NCBI GenBank assembly: GCA_930367205.1
Contig: OV884009.1
Coordinates: 98,043,189-98,107,188 of the forward strand
Reading direction: 5' to 3'
DNA length: 64,000 bases
Origin: Acanthosoma haemorrhoidale
Lineage: Eukaryota > Arthropoda > Insecta > Hemiptera > Acanthosomatidae
The position numbers were made by a program, and so were the translations under genes. Position 1 is the first letter of the stretch; each line of letters opens with the position of its first letter. Of the stretch, positions 21,440-33,112 are shown piece after piece. The notes below the pieces were generated by a model that saw nothing but the letters and a program-made list of their open reading frames with translations, was not told the origin of the DNA and made no database searches.

Positions 21440-21655
21440 CTCAACTGGCTCCTGTAGTCACTGGTGTCCGATGACGCGGACGATGGAGGAGCGTGGGGGA
21501 CTTCCCAAGGCTCCCCTTCCTCTTCCGCACGCGAGCAAGGCGACAACCGTGTGGATTTGGGAGGTCTCTGGGCTGTTTGTAAATACTGTATGAATGGGAT
21601 AATGAATGAAAATCAGTTTTGCAGATTGTAATTATATCACAATAAACATTGTTAT
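21440..21655 (+). mobile_element. LINE-tail retroposon, diverged
   Basis: Plus-oriented copy of the LINE tail with GTGGGGGACTTCCCAAGG, an ACCGTGTGGATTTGGGAGG segment, CTGTTTGTAAATACTGTATG and a CACAATAAACATTG end. Its 5' part is more diverged than in other copies, and part of the region before the 3' end is deleted, including most of the hairpin. Confidence 0.8.
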
Positions 21656-24152
21656 AGTTTATCTTCAATATTTTTGGCAAATCTATTGCATTATAAAGAG
21701 TGTTCAGGCGGTGACGATTAAAAAGATGATACAAGGGCCGAACATGGCCACTGGGGGAAGTAAATTACCTGCAATGCATCCACCGGGTAATATTATTTAA
21801 TTCATATAATCAAAATAAAATATTAAATTAAACGTGAATTACTCCAACTTTCTCGCTAAATCTGATATTGCTACATCGTTGATTGAAAGTGGTGAATCAT
21901 TATTTCGCAACACGTATAAGTAATCAATCGTCTTTTCTCCCCCTCTCTCTCTCTCTCTGACAACATGATTCTATAAAAAAAAAAAAACACTTTCTATTAC
22001 GCTGAAGAGAAGCCTCAGAAAAGAAATTGAACGAGTTGGGTCTGTTTTTCTATTCGTTAGGCTTGAGTGTTGCTTTTCAAGTCCACGTGTACACTGGCCA
22101 CGTGGCAGATATCTTATTTTCCTTCACATTATTTGTACTTTTCCATAGAATTTTTCTGCTGATAATTCTCAGAGAAAATATGCTTAAACTACTGGTCAAA
22201 AACATCGTAGAATAACATTGTATAAAATACTGTTTTAAAATATTTTTCCATTATTTTTGTGTTAACGGATTTAATGTGTTCTCTACTATGTGCAAATGTA
22301 GGACTGTACTGTTCCCCTTCTTACTACCCGGATTCGTATCTTAACCAAAATGTGTTCAGTGTAGTCCGATGTGTTTTGTAATATTGACAGAATATTTATT
22401 ACGAATTTATTATTTAGCGTAAATTATAAGGATTTTTTATATTATGCTAAATTAAATAAATCCATATGATTATATTATTCATATAATCTTACCGGTATTT
22501 TTTTGTTGTTTAGGAAACTGAGCTGACTTGCAGTGGTGCAGGAAGTGTGTGATGCGTAAAAGGCATGCTCCGAACGTGAGGTATGTTCAAGTTGGATTGG
22601 AATAAATAAAACATTTATCAGCCATTACATGGAAGGAATTATTTAACCTATAACCGTTTACAGGCAGGCGTAACTGCTCCTGTCCTGCTATATAGCTACA
22701 CAAGGTCAGGCTGGTTCATTCTTTTGTAACAATGATGGGGTGTGGTTGGTTCGCTTGACGTTACAGAATAGAAAGTGATTAATCACTGGTCAGATTCGAC
22801 TATGCAACGGGGCCCCGCTGTATTTAAAATATATGTGTATATTTTTACAAGTTGATATTTTTTTTTTTAAATACAGAAAGCTACCGTTTCAGGGCATCAA
22901 ATATCCAATTCCCTGCCAAGTTCGAAAGAGGAGGGTTCACTGTGAATCAGGTATTAAGAGCCTGGGTTCGTCTGTTTGGGCTAGGATAGTGGTTTTAATA
23001 GTAATCCAACTGAAATTTGTCGCTATGCTCCTGCATGTGCTTAAGCGAAAATAGAATAACGGAAATTGTAGGAAAGCAAATTATTATTCAAACACTAATC
23101 CAATTAATGTAATACGCTTAGTATAGAAATACTTGTTTTACTTATCAGGTGAACTATTTCTTATTTGATTGCCTTACATTGGACGCCACATTGGATTTAT
23201 TTTTGAGTTTGGTGTCCCAAATATATCATGGGAAAATTATGAATTTGAATTGTATTTTGAGCTGTAAATTGAAAGGCGCTAAAAGTTATAGATTTGGTGA
23301 CATGTTCTCCCTTTGGTGGGTTACCTGAAATGGGTTCTGATCCCAACAACCCTGTTCACTGGATCCGCGTCGCCTTGGTTACCTCTTGTGTGTAACTTGC
23401 CTGCCCGTAATAGGTGCTATGTATATCGGATAATACCTTAAAAGCTAGCCCTTGGCTGTACTGTGCCTGTACCTGTCCTTTAATCCAGTACATTTGAATG
23501 TGTGCAGTGGAGCATCAGCTTTCTGAAAGAAACAGCCAGTACATGACATTACTTTTGCCACAGTATTGGATGAGTTCACATCCCGTTACATAAATCAACA
23601 GTGACACTAACAGTTATTTACATGGATATGTATGTACACTCGGCTATTTCGGAAGCAACCCAGCCCAGGTACAAACTGGATTTAGCCTCAGGTTTAAAAG
23701 GCAGTTCTCGAGAAATATGAATAATACCGCAAGGAGAGACGACCGGATGGAAAGATACCGTAAGCCACTTGTGACCATAACCAGAGCTCCGTAGCCTGCT
23801 TCGGCTTGTACGCGCTAAACCTACTTGGCGCATATATGATATATATATATGCTTCCAGTCATACCACCATACATCATGTTAGGCAATCAACGGTAAAAAA
23901 CACAAAATAATCAGAGAAGAATGCTTCTATATGGGTTGCATATAAAGAAATCATGGCGTTTACCATAGATTATACATTTTTTACGAATCCTGTGGTCATC
24001 GTTTATTAATTTATAATAAATATCATTTAATCCGAGGATCACGTAATATTTATTTTATTTGAAGTGCCATGTATACTTAACAAGACCAGAGGCACCAATT
24101 CTGTACTCAGACTACAACATTTTAAATAAAAATTGCAACTTATTAGAAAATT
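21656..24152. other. No recognisable gene in 2.5 kb
   Basis: AT-rich with GC-richer islands at about 22640-22820 and 23320-23830. A short CT run is at 21943-21958. Frames of 60-73 residues lack motifs. Some islands could be old repeats not represented elsewhere in the window. Confidence 0.4.
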
Positions 24153-24341
24153 TTACGAATTTGGAAATTTGCCAATAAGTAAAGATTTAAGAGTATGTTC
24201 ATTGGGATGGTTGCTTCTGGTGATTTGATACTCAGGACAGCCTATGGCGATTGTACATTTCCTGTGAGCCATTCTTAATCGTGCCATGATCACTTCTTCT
24301 CTTTCAGGTTCATTGCCTCTCTTCCCGACGGTCCTAAGCAT
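24153..24341 (-). pseudogene. Possible C-terminal LINE fragment (post-RT region)
   Basis: The minus-strand frame contains REEVIMARLRMAHRKCT, which resembles the conserved E-x-x-L-x-RLRIGH-x-x-x-T block found after the RNase H domain in many I- and Jockey-group LINEs, where it precedes a zinc-knuckle-like region. The zinc region is not clearly present. It is about 60 residues, has no start of its own and is flanked by unrelated sequence. Confidence 0.4.
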
Positions 24342-24588
24342 CCTCTTTTCATCTTCACAAATACAAACATAGGCATATCTAAATATAAAGTTACTGTAGT
24401 GTATACAACAAATGGATGTCGTACTATTAATTCCGCATTGCTATTGTTGTTTGTCTTTGATCTTCTGTTAAGACTTTCCATTCATTAGTGCGTTTATGTG
24501 TCACCATGGTGAAAAAGAGAGGTTTAAATAAAAATTAGGAGTGAGAGACTTTATGTTATCATATCTTAGCTAGAACATAGGCCATAAA

Positions 24589-25791
24589 TGTTGGGTCGTC
24601 ACTAGGGGGGTGCTTGGTCACCCTAGCCCTGGTGACAATTGAGGATTGTTTGAGTTTATAACCTGGACAATCGTTTCATGACGGCGCTACTATCTGACTC
24701 CATTTTTGATAGGCATGTGCCCCGAAAATGCACTATGTTCAAGAGAAGAGGTACTAAGGTTTTTTATAAAGAATTAGTCAAGTTTTCAGAGTTCGAGCGG
24801 AAGCCACGCGTCAACGAATAGAAGTCACGAGAGACTGATTTACAGGGCTAGGAGCCCGCCTTAAGTACCCTACCCAGCCTTGTCTACTGGCAAAAGGTTG
24901 CTTAGGACCTGCGGGTTCCTTCATATGGTGAGGTACCAGCGACCGACGCCTAATTACCCTACCCAGCCTTGTCTACTGGGAAAGGCTGCAAAGGATTTTT
25001 AGGACCTGCGGGTTCCCTCATATGGTGAGGTACCAGCGACCGACGCCTAATTACCCTACCCAGCCTTGTCTACTGGAAAAGGTTGCAAAGGGTTGCTTAG
25101 GACCTGCGGGTTCCTTCATATGGTAAGGTACCAGCGACTGACGCCTAATTACCCTACCCAGCCTTGTCTACTGGGAAAGGCTGCAAAGGGTTGTTTAGGA
25201 CCTGCGGGTTCCCTCATATGGTGAGGTACCAGCGACCGACGCCTAATTACCCTACCCAGCCTTGTCTACTGGGAAAGGCTGCAAAGGGTTGTTTAGGATC
25301 TGCGGGTTCCCTCATATGGTGAGGTACCAGCGACCGACGCCTAATTACCCTACCCAGCCTTGTCTACTGGGAAAGGTTGCAAAGGGTTGTTTAGGACTTG
25401 CGGGTTCCCTCATATGGCGAGGTACCAGCGACCGACGCCTAATTACCCTACCCAGCCTTGTCTACTGGGAAAGGCTGCAAAGGGTTGCTTAGGACCTGCG
25501 GGTTCCCTCATATGGTGAGGTACCAGCGACCGACGCCTAATTACCCTACCCAGCCTTTTCTACTGGGAAAGGCTGCAAAGGGTTGTTTAGGACCTGCGGG
25601 TTCCCTCATATGGTGAGGTACCTGCGACTGACAGCTGGTGACCCCTCTCGTGTGACTATTTAGCCCCCGCCATTTTTATTGCTTACCACCTTTACAATGA
25701 TTTATATTTGTCCATGTTATTTACATTTGCTTACAATATATACACAATAGAGTATAGGGTGATTTATCTTATGTAGTTAGCGGTCACTACA
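24589..25791 (+). repeat. LTR-like element with an expanded internal minisatellite
   Basis: It begins TGTTGGGTCGTCACTAG and ends GTTAGCGGTCACTACA, so it has the TG..CA ends of an LTR. Both outer parts match the 764-bp element at 60201-60964: about 250 bases at the start and about 150 at the end. The middle is replaced by eight 98-bp repeats, which makes this copy 1.2 kb long. A CATAA string lies within one base of each end (24583-24588 region and 25793-25797), but it is not in exact register, so the target duplication is uncertain. Orientation is arbitrary. Confidence 0.75.
24866..25636 (+). repeat. 98-bp minisatellite, about 8 units
   Basis: Direct repeats start TACCCTACCCAGCCTTGTC at 24866, 24955, 25052, 25150, 25248, 25346, 25444 and 25542. 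The first two spacings are 89 and 97 and the rest 98. Units differ by a few substitutions, for example GGTTGCTTAGG against GGTTGTTTAGG. The matching LTR at 60201 has a single degenerate unit (about 60625-60690), so the array grew after the LTR spread. Confidence 0.95.
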
Positions 25792-26547
25792 GCATAATTT
25801 GTCTGTTGCCGAATACACACCCACACAGGCGTGAGCGTCGATTCCTCTACACTCGGAAATTCGTTTTTCAGTGTTCCGATCCCTGTTATTGTATTTGGAG
25901 CCATGTTTTTTTTTGAAACTTGAAATTTTCACCGCTACACTCACAACCTTCATGTTCACGCTGTAGCAATGAACAGAGAGATTATGGTTTTACACAGACC
26001 TAAATAGAGATAGCTGATCTTATTGTCTGTAAGGCCGTAAACGTGGTACTGTTATTTCTATTTCTAAGTGACAGTTACTTCAATCAACACTGAATCTCAC
26101 CTCCTCAAAATTTTTATCCCACCTGTGACTCATCCTCCACCAAATAGCTTATAAGATATGTTGCAAGCTGCTCCAAGTAGCCTCACAATTTCTTTGTTTC
26201 ATAATGACTTCTTTTGTTTTAATTTTATTGGCTGACTTTATTTACATCAATTATGTTCTAAATTGTATGTTTTTAAACGTTTGTAATGGGAATAAAAAAC
26301 AATGTAGGCAAATACTTATAGGACTTCATTTGACTCAAACCAATTCATTCACTCAAAATCACCTTTTTTAAAAAGCTAAATTAAAAAAAAAAATGCGAAT
26401 GAAAAAAAAATCCAAATGAGTTAAAACCACATCAAATATGCGAATTCTATTGGTTGCTGCCAAAACTTTATTTGTTGGAATATCTTTATGAAATTATTAT
26501 TCATGTCACTGTCTGTAATGAGTCTTTAACCATGAGATAAAAAAAAC
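25792..26547. other. No recognisable feature
   Basis: AT-rich sequence with A runs near 26377-26412. No coding frame of interest. Confidence 0.45.
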
Positions 26548-26605
26548 AGCACTTTATTAAATAGGTTCGTTATCACCTCATCGTCACTTTATTGAGTAAA
26601 TAATC
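26548..26605 (+). repeat. Left remnant of the 35-bp satellite
   Basis: Contains two diverged units of the CACTTTATTAAATAGC satellite, which is continued on the other side of LINE copy C at 28384. Confidence 0.75.
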
Positions 26606-26615
26606 CTTTATTGTT

Positions 26616-28383
26616 TGCCGTTTCAATCTCCGAAGAGTATTATAGGGATGAGTGGTGCAGTGCAATGACTGTGCTACAGGATTAGGGTGGTTGGAAAGGC
26701 TACTGTGGAATTTTATAAACTTGGAAGGGATGAGTTCAAGAATGTAGGGTATATTAAGATCGTTATGAAGGGTTTTGTTGCTGACGTAATAAGGGGCATT
26801 TACTATTGTTGTCAGGACTTTTGATTGAAAGGATTGGATACGCTTGATGTTCGACTTTTTTGCTGTCCCCCATAGCTCTATTCCGTATGTCCAGATTGGC
26901 TTGAGTATAACTTTGTAGATTCGTAATTTATTTTCTATTGAGGGATGGGATGTCCTTTGAAGTAGTCTGTACAGTTGCCCAAAGCGTCTGTTTCGTTCTT
27001 GTCTTTTTAGTCTCGTATGTGGGTTCTAGGTCAGTCGTTTGTCGAAATCGAAGCCTAAGTACCGTACTGTCTCGAATACAGGGAGATGAATAGAATTAAA
27101 ATGAACTAGTGGACAAGACTTGCGACAAAGGGTGAAGGTAATGTGGGAACATTTTGCTTTATTAACTTTGATCCGCGATTGGTCGCACCAATACTCGATC
27201 TCGTCAAGGTGTTTTTGAAGGTTATGGGATGATATGTCGGGGACTGGGTGGGATGACAAGACTGCAGTGTCATCTGCAAATGTGGCCAAGAAGGTATTGG
27301 GAGTAGAGGGGATATCAGCGGTGTATAGGTTATAGAGGATGGGACCCAGGACACTGCCCTGTGGAACTCCTGCATTCATGGGATAGTAGTTAGAATATTC
27401 TAAACCACAGCGGACTTGGAAGAAGCGGTTTGAAAGATAGGACTTTAGGATTAGTAAAAGGGTCTGTGGTAAATATCTTTTGAGCTTGTAGAGCAAAGCA
27501 GCGTGCCAAACCCTGTCTAAAGCTTGAGCTATATCAAGAAAGACAGCAGTGCAACACTGTTTGGTTTCAAGGGATGAGGAGATGTGATCAACAACGCGAA
27601 GGCCTTGTTGAGCAGCGGAATGTCGTTGGCAGAAACCAAACTGGTGTGTGGGAAAAAGGTTTTTGGATTCAACAATAGGAAGTAGACGTTTTTGTAGGAG
27701 TTTCTCAAATATTTTTCAAAGGATGGGGAGTAGGCTAATTGGACGGTAAGATGAGACGTCATTGGGTGGTTTACCGGGTTTGGCGAATAGGACAATAATG
27801 GTATGTTTCCAGAGGAGAGGAAAGTGCGTCGTTCGGATAATGCAATTATATATGTAGGTTAGGAAGATTATGGCTGTAGGAGGAAGTTATTTGAGAATTT
27901 GAGGAGTAAGGAGATCATATCTAGGGGATTTTCGGTAAGGTAAGTTTTTCAAAAGGTATTTAACCACACAGGGCATAATGCTTTTGTCGGAAGAGAGAGA
28001 GGAATAGGTGAAGTGAGGAAATCTTTCACAGTTGTGCTGCGAGTATGGTTTTGATGAGAAAGGTAAGGTGTGAAAGTATGGGTAAGATGCAGAGCAAATT
28101 CCTCCGACCTATCCCCATCCGAGGCCGCCCAGGACCCATCATCACGACGGAGTGGATGTGAAACAGGTTGATACTTTAGGATTTTTTTGGTTACATTCCA
28201 CAAGGAGTTATCCCTGGTAGACAGAGAGGAGAGGTAGGAATTGAAAGAATCAGAACGGAAGGATGCCAATCGCCGCTTTACCAATCGGCAGTACTGATTG
28301 TACGAGCGGCGATCAGCAGGATGCCGGGATCTTTGCCACACTGTTCTAGAGCGGCGTTTGGATTTGATTAGATCTTTGAGATG
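26616..28383 (-). pseudogene. Jockey-type LINE copy C, internal fragment
   Basis: Minus-oriented fragment from the end of the endonuclease linker through the reverse transcriptase, closely similar to copies A and B. Open pieces include a part with GVPQGSVLGPILYNLY and ATFADDTAVLS (27026-27496). Frameshifts and stops separate the pieces. Copies A and B continue past both ends: the last few codons and the whole 3' untranslated region are missing at 26616, and gag and most of the endonuclease are missing at 28383. The site of the Gypsy insertion in copy A is empty here (near 28019). Loss of the 3' end is not the usual LINE truncation. Confidence 0.9.
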
Positions 28384-29056
28384 ACTTTATTAAATAGCGT
28401 CTTTATTCCTTCATCATCACTTTATTAAATAGCTTTTTTATCACTTCATTCTCACTTTATTTAATAGCGTCTTTATTCCTTCGTCGTCACTTTATTAAAT
28501 AGCGTCTTTATTCCTTCATCCTGACTTTATTAAATAGCTTTTTTATCATTTCATCCTCACTTTATTAAATTTCTTATTTGTCACTGTATCGTCACTTTAT
28601 TAAATAGCGTCTTTATTGCTTCATCGTCACTTTATTAAATAACTTTTTTATCACTTCGTCATTTTATTAAATAACTTCTTTATCGCTTCATCGTTACTTT
28701 ATTAAATAGCTTTTTTATCACTTCATAGTCACTTTATTAAATAGCGTCTTTATTCCTTTATTCTCACTTTATTAAATAGCGTCTTTATTGCTCCATTCTC
28801 ACTTTAATTAATAGCTTCCTTATTGCTTCATAGTCACTTTATTAAATAGCCTTTTATCTCTTCATTGTCACTTTATTAAATAGCGTCTTTATCGCTTCAT
28901 CGTCACTTTATTAAATTGCTTATTTGTCGCTTCATAGTCACTTTATTAAATAGCGTCTTTATTGCTCCATTCTCACTTTATTAAATAGCTTCCTTATTGC
29001 TTCATAGTCACTTTATTAAATAGCTTTTTATCTCTTCATTGTCACTTTATTAAATA
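28384..29056 (+). repeat. 35-bp satellite, about 19 units
   Basis: Tandem units of 35 bp built on ACTTTATTAAATAGC followed by a variable half such as GTCTTTATTCCTTCATC or TTTTTTATCACTTCATC. A few units are 32-34 bp. A block of consecutive unit types near 28766-28875 recurs near 28940-29055, a higher-order repeat of about five units. No coding potential. Confidence 0.95.
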
Positions 29057-29627
29057 GGTGTGACGTGAGATATCTTAAAATTTAGGGAAACTTTTTGACA
29101 TAATTTTTTTTCAAGAAAAATACAGATTGACGAACTATTACTATTTTTATAAAATTAATGTATTAACTGATAACAGCCAATATAAATTGTGCTTTATCAA
29201 ATCTTGTCGCAGACTTGGAACTTTTTATTTTTATACCATAACAGTTTATAACCGTATCTTTATAACATTTTATTACGGTTGAGCCTTTGACCATTAGATT
29301 GAAAGGAAGTTGATGGCTTGGTGCCATTAATACAGCAAAACATGTTTTATTTTTAGCATCAGCTGGATACTAATTGGAACAACCAAGCGAAATATCATGT
29401 CAGTTTAAGTTAGAGCTGCAAACACGATGATAATTTTAAATTTAATGGCTTCACGTACTTTTTTACTAACTAATTAATTAATTTGAGTGTTTAGAGAAGA
29501 TAGACAATATTATTTATTTCTCATCAATATTAAATAGGCCCTTTATATAAAATGCTCCCTGCCTACATGCCCACTAACGAAACATTGAGAAGGTATTAGC
29601 TAGGCCTCTGATTTTTGGATCAACCAA
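29057..29627. other. No recognisable feature
   Basis: AT-rich, non-repetitive by eye, no frame of interest. Confidence 0.45.
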
Positions 29628-29825
29628 TTATTTTGTCTCCTTGTACCTTTTAGTGTTAGTGAAAGAGTCAATATTAAAACGGCCTATTTCGGGTTCCAAT
29701 GAAAAATTGTAGCTAGAGAAATAGTCATCCAAGTTTCTAAAAACATTTTCATGTTCGTTGCTATGGTGTATACAAACACCCAGATAAATAAAGAAAAACA
29801 TTGCCAAAATAACTAAAATTAACAA
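29628..29825 (-). CDS. Small frame with signal-peptide-like start, possible first exon
   Basis: A 65-residue frame beginning MLILVILAMFFFIYLGVC, strongly hydrophobic as in a signal peptide or membrane anchor, then a polar acidic part with SNEHENVFRNLDDY. Near its end the sense sequence ACTAAAAGGTACAAG could be a 5' splice donor. No domain is recognised. It could be the first exon of a small secreted protein, or a chance frame. The N-x-H-E-x-VF string resembles QHEKVF in the frame at 18553-18798, at a similar distance from the hydrophobic start. Confidence 0.25.
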   Translation of the reverse strand: MLILVILAMFFFIYLGVCIHHSNEHENVFRNLDDYFSSYNFSLEPEIGRFNIDSFTNTKRYKETK

Positions 29826-31975
29826 CTAATAATGTTTGTTTGATTTACTCAAAAAATGTTTTTTACAACTAAAATATATGAATTTTGATTTGGAATCTTG
29901 GAAATCACAAGACCAAAACTATTCCATAATTTCTTTTTTGTTTTAATTTACTTTATATAATTTAAGAAATTACCTTTTCATTGAATAAAGGAAAATTGTA
30001 AATATGTACTTAAAATATCGACGAAAAGCCACCTATTGTTATTGGTTTGAACTGCATTAGACACGCGATTTCATAAAGCCTTATAGCGATTTCATTATTT
30101 CCTTAAACTTTATTTTTTGGGGTATATTTTTAACTATTTATTTTAATCTAATTTAGTTTATCCTTTACAAATTTAATCATGGTGAAAAATTCAGAACCCC
30201 AAATCTTAAATATTCATTTTTTTTGTTCAATTTTTGTTCTTATCTTGTCATTAAATATTAGCCAAAATATATTCAATGTAATGTATTTACGAATATATCA
30301 CAAACAATTCAGAACGAGGGGATCATTTTGACGACTGGGGAAAAACAAGAACCGAATTGTGCTTCGAAAGGCTCTGTAACATGTAAAACATGTATTTGTA
30401 GATTCAAAAAGTGAAGAACAAACTCCTGAGCAATTATCATTTCACTGCAGTCGCTGTTGAAAATATAACGAAACTTCTCTCCAACCAAGTTGTAAATTTG
30501 TTCCTTCTAACCATGATCGGCGAAAAAAAAACTTCACTCGTAACGGCCGTTAAATGTTAACGTGGATTAAAAGGAAAATTACAGTTGTAACAACTTGAAA
30601 CTTAATTAATTTTTTTTTTTTTTTTTGTAATTATTCTGACAGGCTTAGCCTAGGAGCTAGATGAAAAAGGGCTTAGCGGTGAGACTGCCACATAAGGGCT
30701 GCTTGAAAAAGTGGTTTGCCAAGGTGGAGGTTCCCAAGTCCTACTTAAATCTAATTACTTTTATATGCTCTTATCCAGCTGATACATGAGTCTATCCAAT
30801 CCCGATGTATTTTTTAACTATGTCAATCCTTATGTCTTTTTTTTTATTAAACCACACTTATATTACATATTACATTATATTGTTATTATGTATATATTAT
30901 ATCATTAGTTTGTATATCTACTAGTTATATTGTAACTAAAGATCAGTAGCCTCACCATTTCTTCCTTTTACCATCTAATTTTCTACTTAGATCGATGATG
31001 GAAGATATACAAAAATTACAAAAAGGTTAGAATGTAAATAAACCATATCGAAAGATACGTGTTGGACTTGGCGTAAAATCCTTTAAAAGTTAGTGGAATT
31101 GTGAAAAAACTAAAAAAAAAATTCTAAAATCGGTTTAAGTAACATTAAATGTATGATGTGTATTCTTGACTTCTATATTTGTTGAGGAAATATTTTTTTG
31201 CGTTACAGTCTCTGTGGTGTTTTCAGCTGTGAGGAGGAAATGAGAAATTGACTAACTTCTGAGCCACGGTTTGAGAAATGATAATGTAAGAGCGTGCCGA
31301 ACCCAAATTGTATTATATCTTTGTCCTGTAGCCATTTCTAGATCAAAACACCACAGCCCGGAGTCTTGTTTGACTACTAGACTTTCAGAATAATTGTATC
31401 ATTTTAGCAACTAATATTATGGAACACACAGATGGACTTGCTTGAAACTAGAGTTAAAAGAATCGTCTCTCTCGCATGTATGTGTATTCGATAACAGAGA
31501 AATCAGGCTATAAATGTTTTAGCTTAGATATGATACCATAACTAAACCGCTATAGTTTCCCTTTAGACTAGGTTTCGACTATCATTGGTCAAAAATAAAT
31601 TGGGATTTGTAGAAAGCAGCCAGAGGAAAGTATTCTAAGATTTTAGAAAGAGTTTTCTAGTACGTTCCTGCCAGTCATAACCAGAATGGCACGGTTCATG
31701 GAAGAGTCTCCCACGTGCAGTGAAATTTACGCTCCAAGACAGATTCCGCCGTTATAAAACTTTATATTTTACCGTTACATCCTTTATTTTTAACTGTATT
31801 TACTGCCATTGATGAACAAACCTTTCTCCAAACATTAAACTATTGTTGACCCCTAAGAAACCGGATTTACATTGAGTGGGTTCTATGATAAATCTCATAA
31901 AATCTATCCTAACAATCTAAAATTAATAAGACACACATTTATTTTGAAATGATGGGATTCGGCCATTTTTCAAAG
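29826..31975. other. No recognisable gene in 2.1 kb
   Basis: AT-rich. A T run at 30609-30626 may be the poly(A) side of an old minus-strand retroposon, but what follows matches nothing else in the window. Confidence 0.4.
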
Positions 31976-32262
31976 CTTAAGAACAAGTAGAGGGGGCTTG
32001 AGCAGAACTGTATACCTGCCTCTTCATGGAAGTCACTGATGGTTCCTGTTATTTTTAAGTAAGCAACCGCATCCCTCCAAGACCTCCCTACTTCTCAGAA
32101 TCTTATCCTTTTCTTATCCATATATACCTAGTCTCAGCTTTAGCCCCAGACCCCACTCGTCCCAAGACATTCCACCCGGTATGTAATAACGTAACTTAAT
32201 ATTTGTTTATACCAGTGTTTTGATTGTACTTCATAATAAAACTTTTCTTTCTTTTCTTCTAA
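31976..32262 (+). repeat. Interspersed repeat R, copy 2
   Basis: Matches 20081-20283 at both ends and has about 90 additional bases (about 32095-32190) with GACCCCACTCGTCCCAAGAC. It ends ATAATAAAACTTTTC. Copy 1 and the fragment at 13626 share its last 50 bases. Confidence 0.7.
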
Positions 32263-32867
32263 AAGACTCTCCTACAAAGATTATTTAACTATTGGATTCT
32301 AGACACATTTCTCGGCTGACTGGAGATATGATTATTTTTCTTCTTTTGAGTCTGTTACTCTAACCGAATACATCTTGCAACTTTATTTCAGTTTTACTTA
32401 ATGGTTTTTATTATCTTCAGCTGTCACGTCATCATGCCTTTACCTTCGAAAAGAGGAATGCTCAGGCTTTATGTATCCTTATTGGGTCTACCGGCAAAAA
32501 CAAAGAAAATATTTCGAAGAAAAAGAGAGGCAACTGAGAAAACTGATAAATAAAAACTGCTTGATACTTAAAACCTACGTGAATATTAGTAAGCTTAGTC
32601 GGGATCAGGGAGAAGTGTAACATAATTACAGACGGACAAACTTCGTGTCATATGTACTTAGAATAAATGTTGTTTACATTACATTAATAGAGAGAAACAT
32701 GTCGTCGAGAGCGTCCTTTATTTAATTGTAACTCCTCCTTCTGAGTAAAAATATAGATACACTAAATACATTCTCTGTGTGGGCTCTAAGTCCTCTCCTT
32801 CCATAGATGTATCCAAGGACATACCTTGTGGAAACTATTCACTCTCTGACCCCTAGTGTTTTTAGAC
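32263..32867. other. No recognisable feature
   Basis: No coding frame or repeat recognised. Confidence 0.45.
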
Positions 32868-33112
32868 ATTAACAACTTTATTATGATAAAATTAATTAAA
32901 GTAATTGTGATAAATGTTCTCATTCATACCATATTTACAATGTTCATTCAGACAGTATTTACAAACAGCCTAGAGACCTCCCAAATCCAGTCACCTGCCT
33001 CGCATGCGAAAGAGGAAGCGGAGTCTTGGGAAGTCCCCCACGCTCCTCCGCCAGCCGCGTCACCGGATACGAGCCAGCGGAGGCTGACCAAGAGCGCGAG
33101 AGGCTCATGACC
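32868..33112 (-). mobile_element. LINE-tail retroposon
   Basis: Minus-oriented LINE tail with CTCTCGCGCTCTTGG, GTGGGGGACTTCCC, GCATGCGAGGCAGG and an ATAATAAAGTTG end. The 3' hairpin part is deleted: the stretch normally holding GCCCAAT-GGC is only a few AT-rich bases. A clean target duplication was not found. Confidence 0.85.

Noticed and set aside
25262..25492. 76-residue frame with repeated peptide
   Set aside because: It is a reading of the 98-bp minisatellite, with no other sign of coding.
24866..25636. CRISPR-like array
   Set aside because: Repeats are 98 bp and contiguous without unique spacers, and the setting is eukaryotic transposon DNA. The same holds for the 35-bp and 62-bp arrays.
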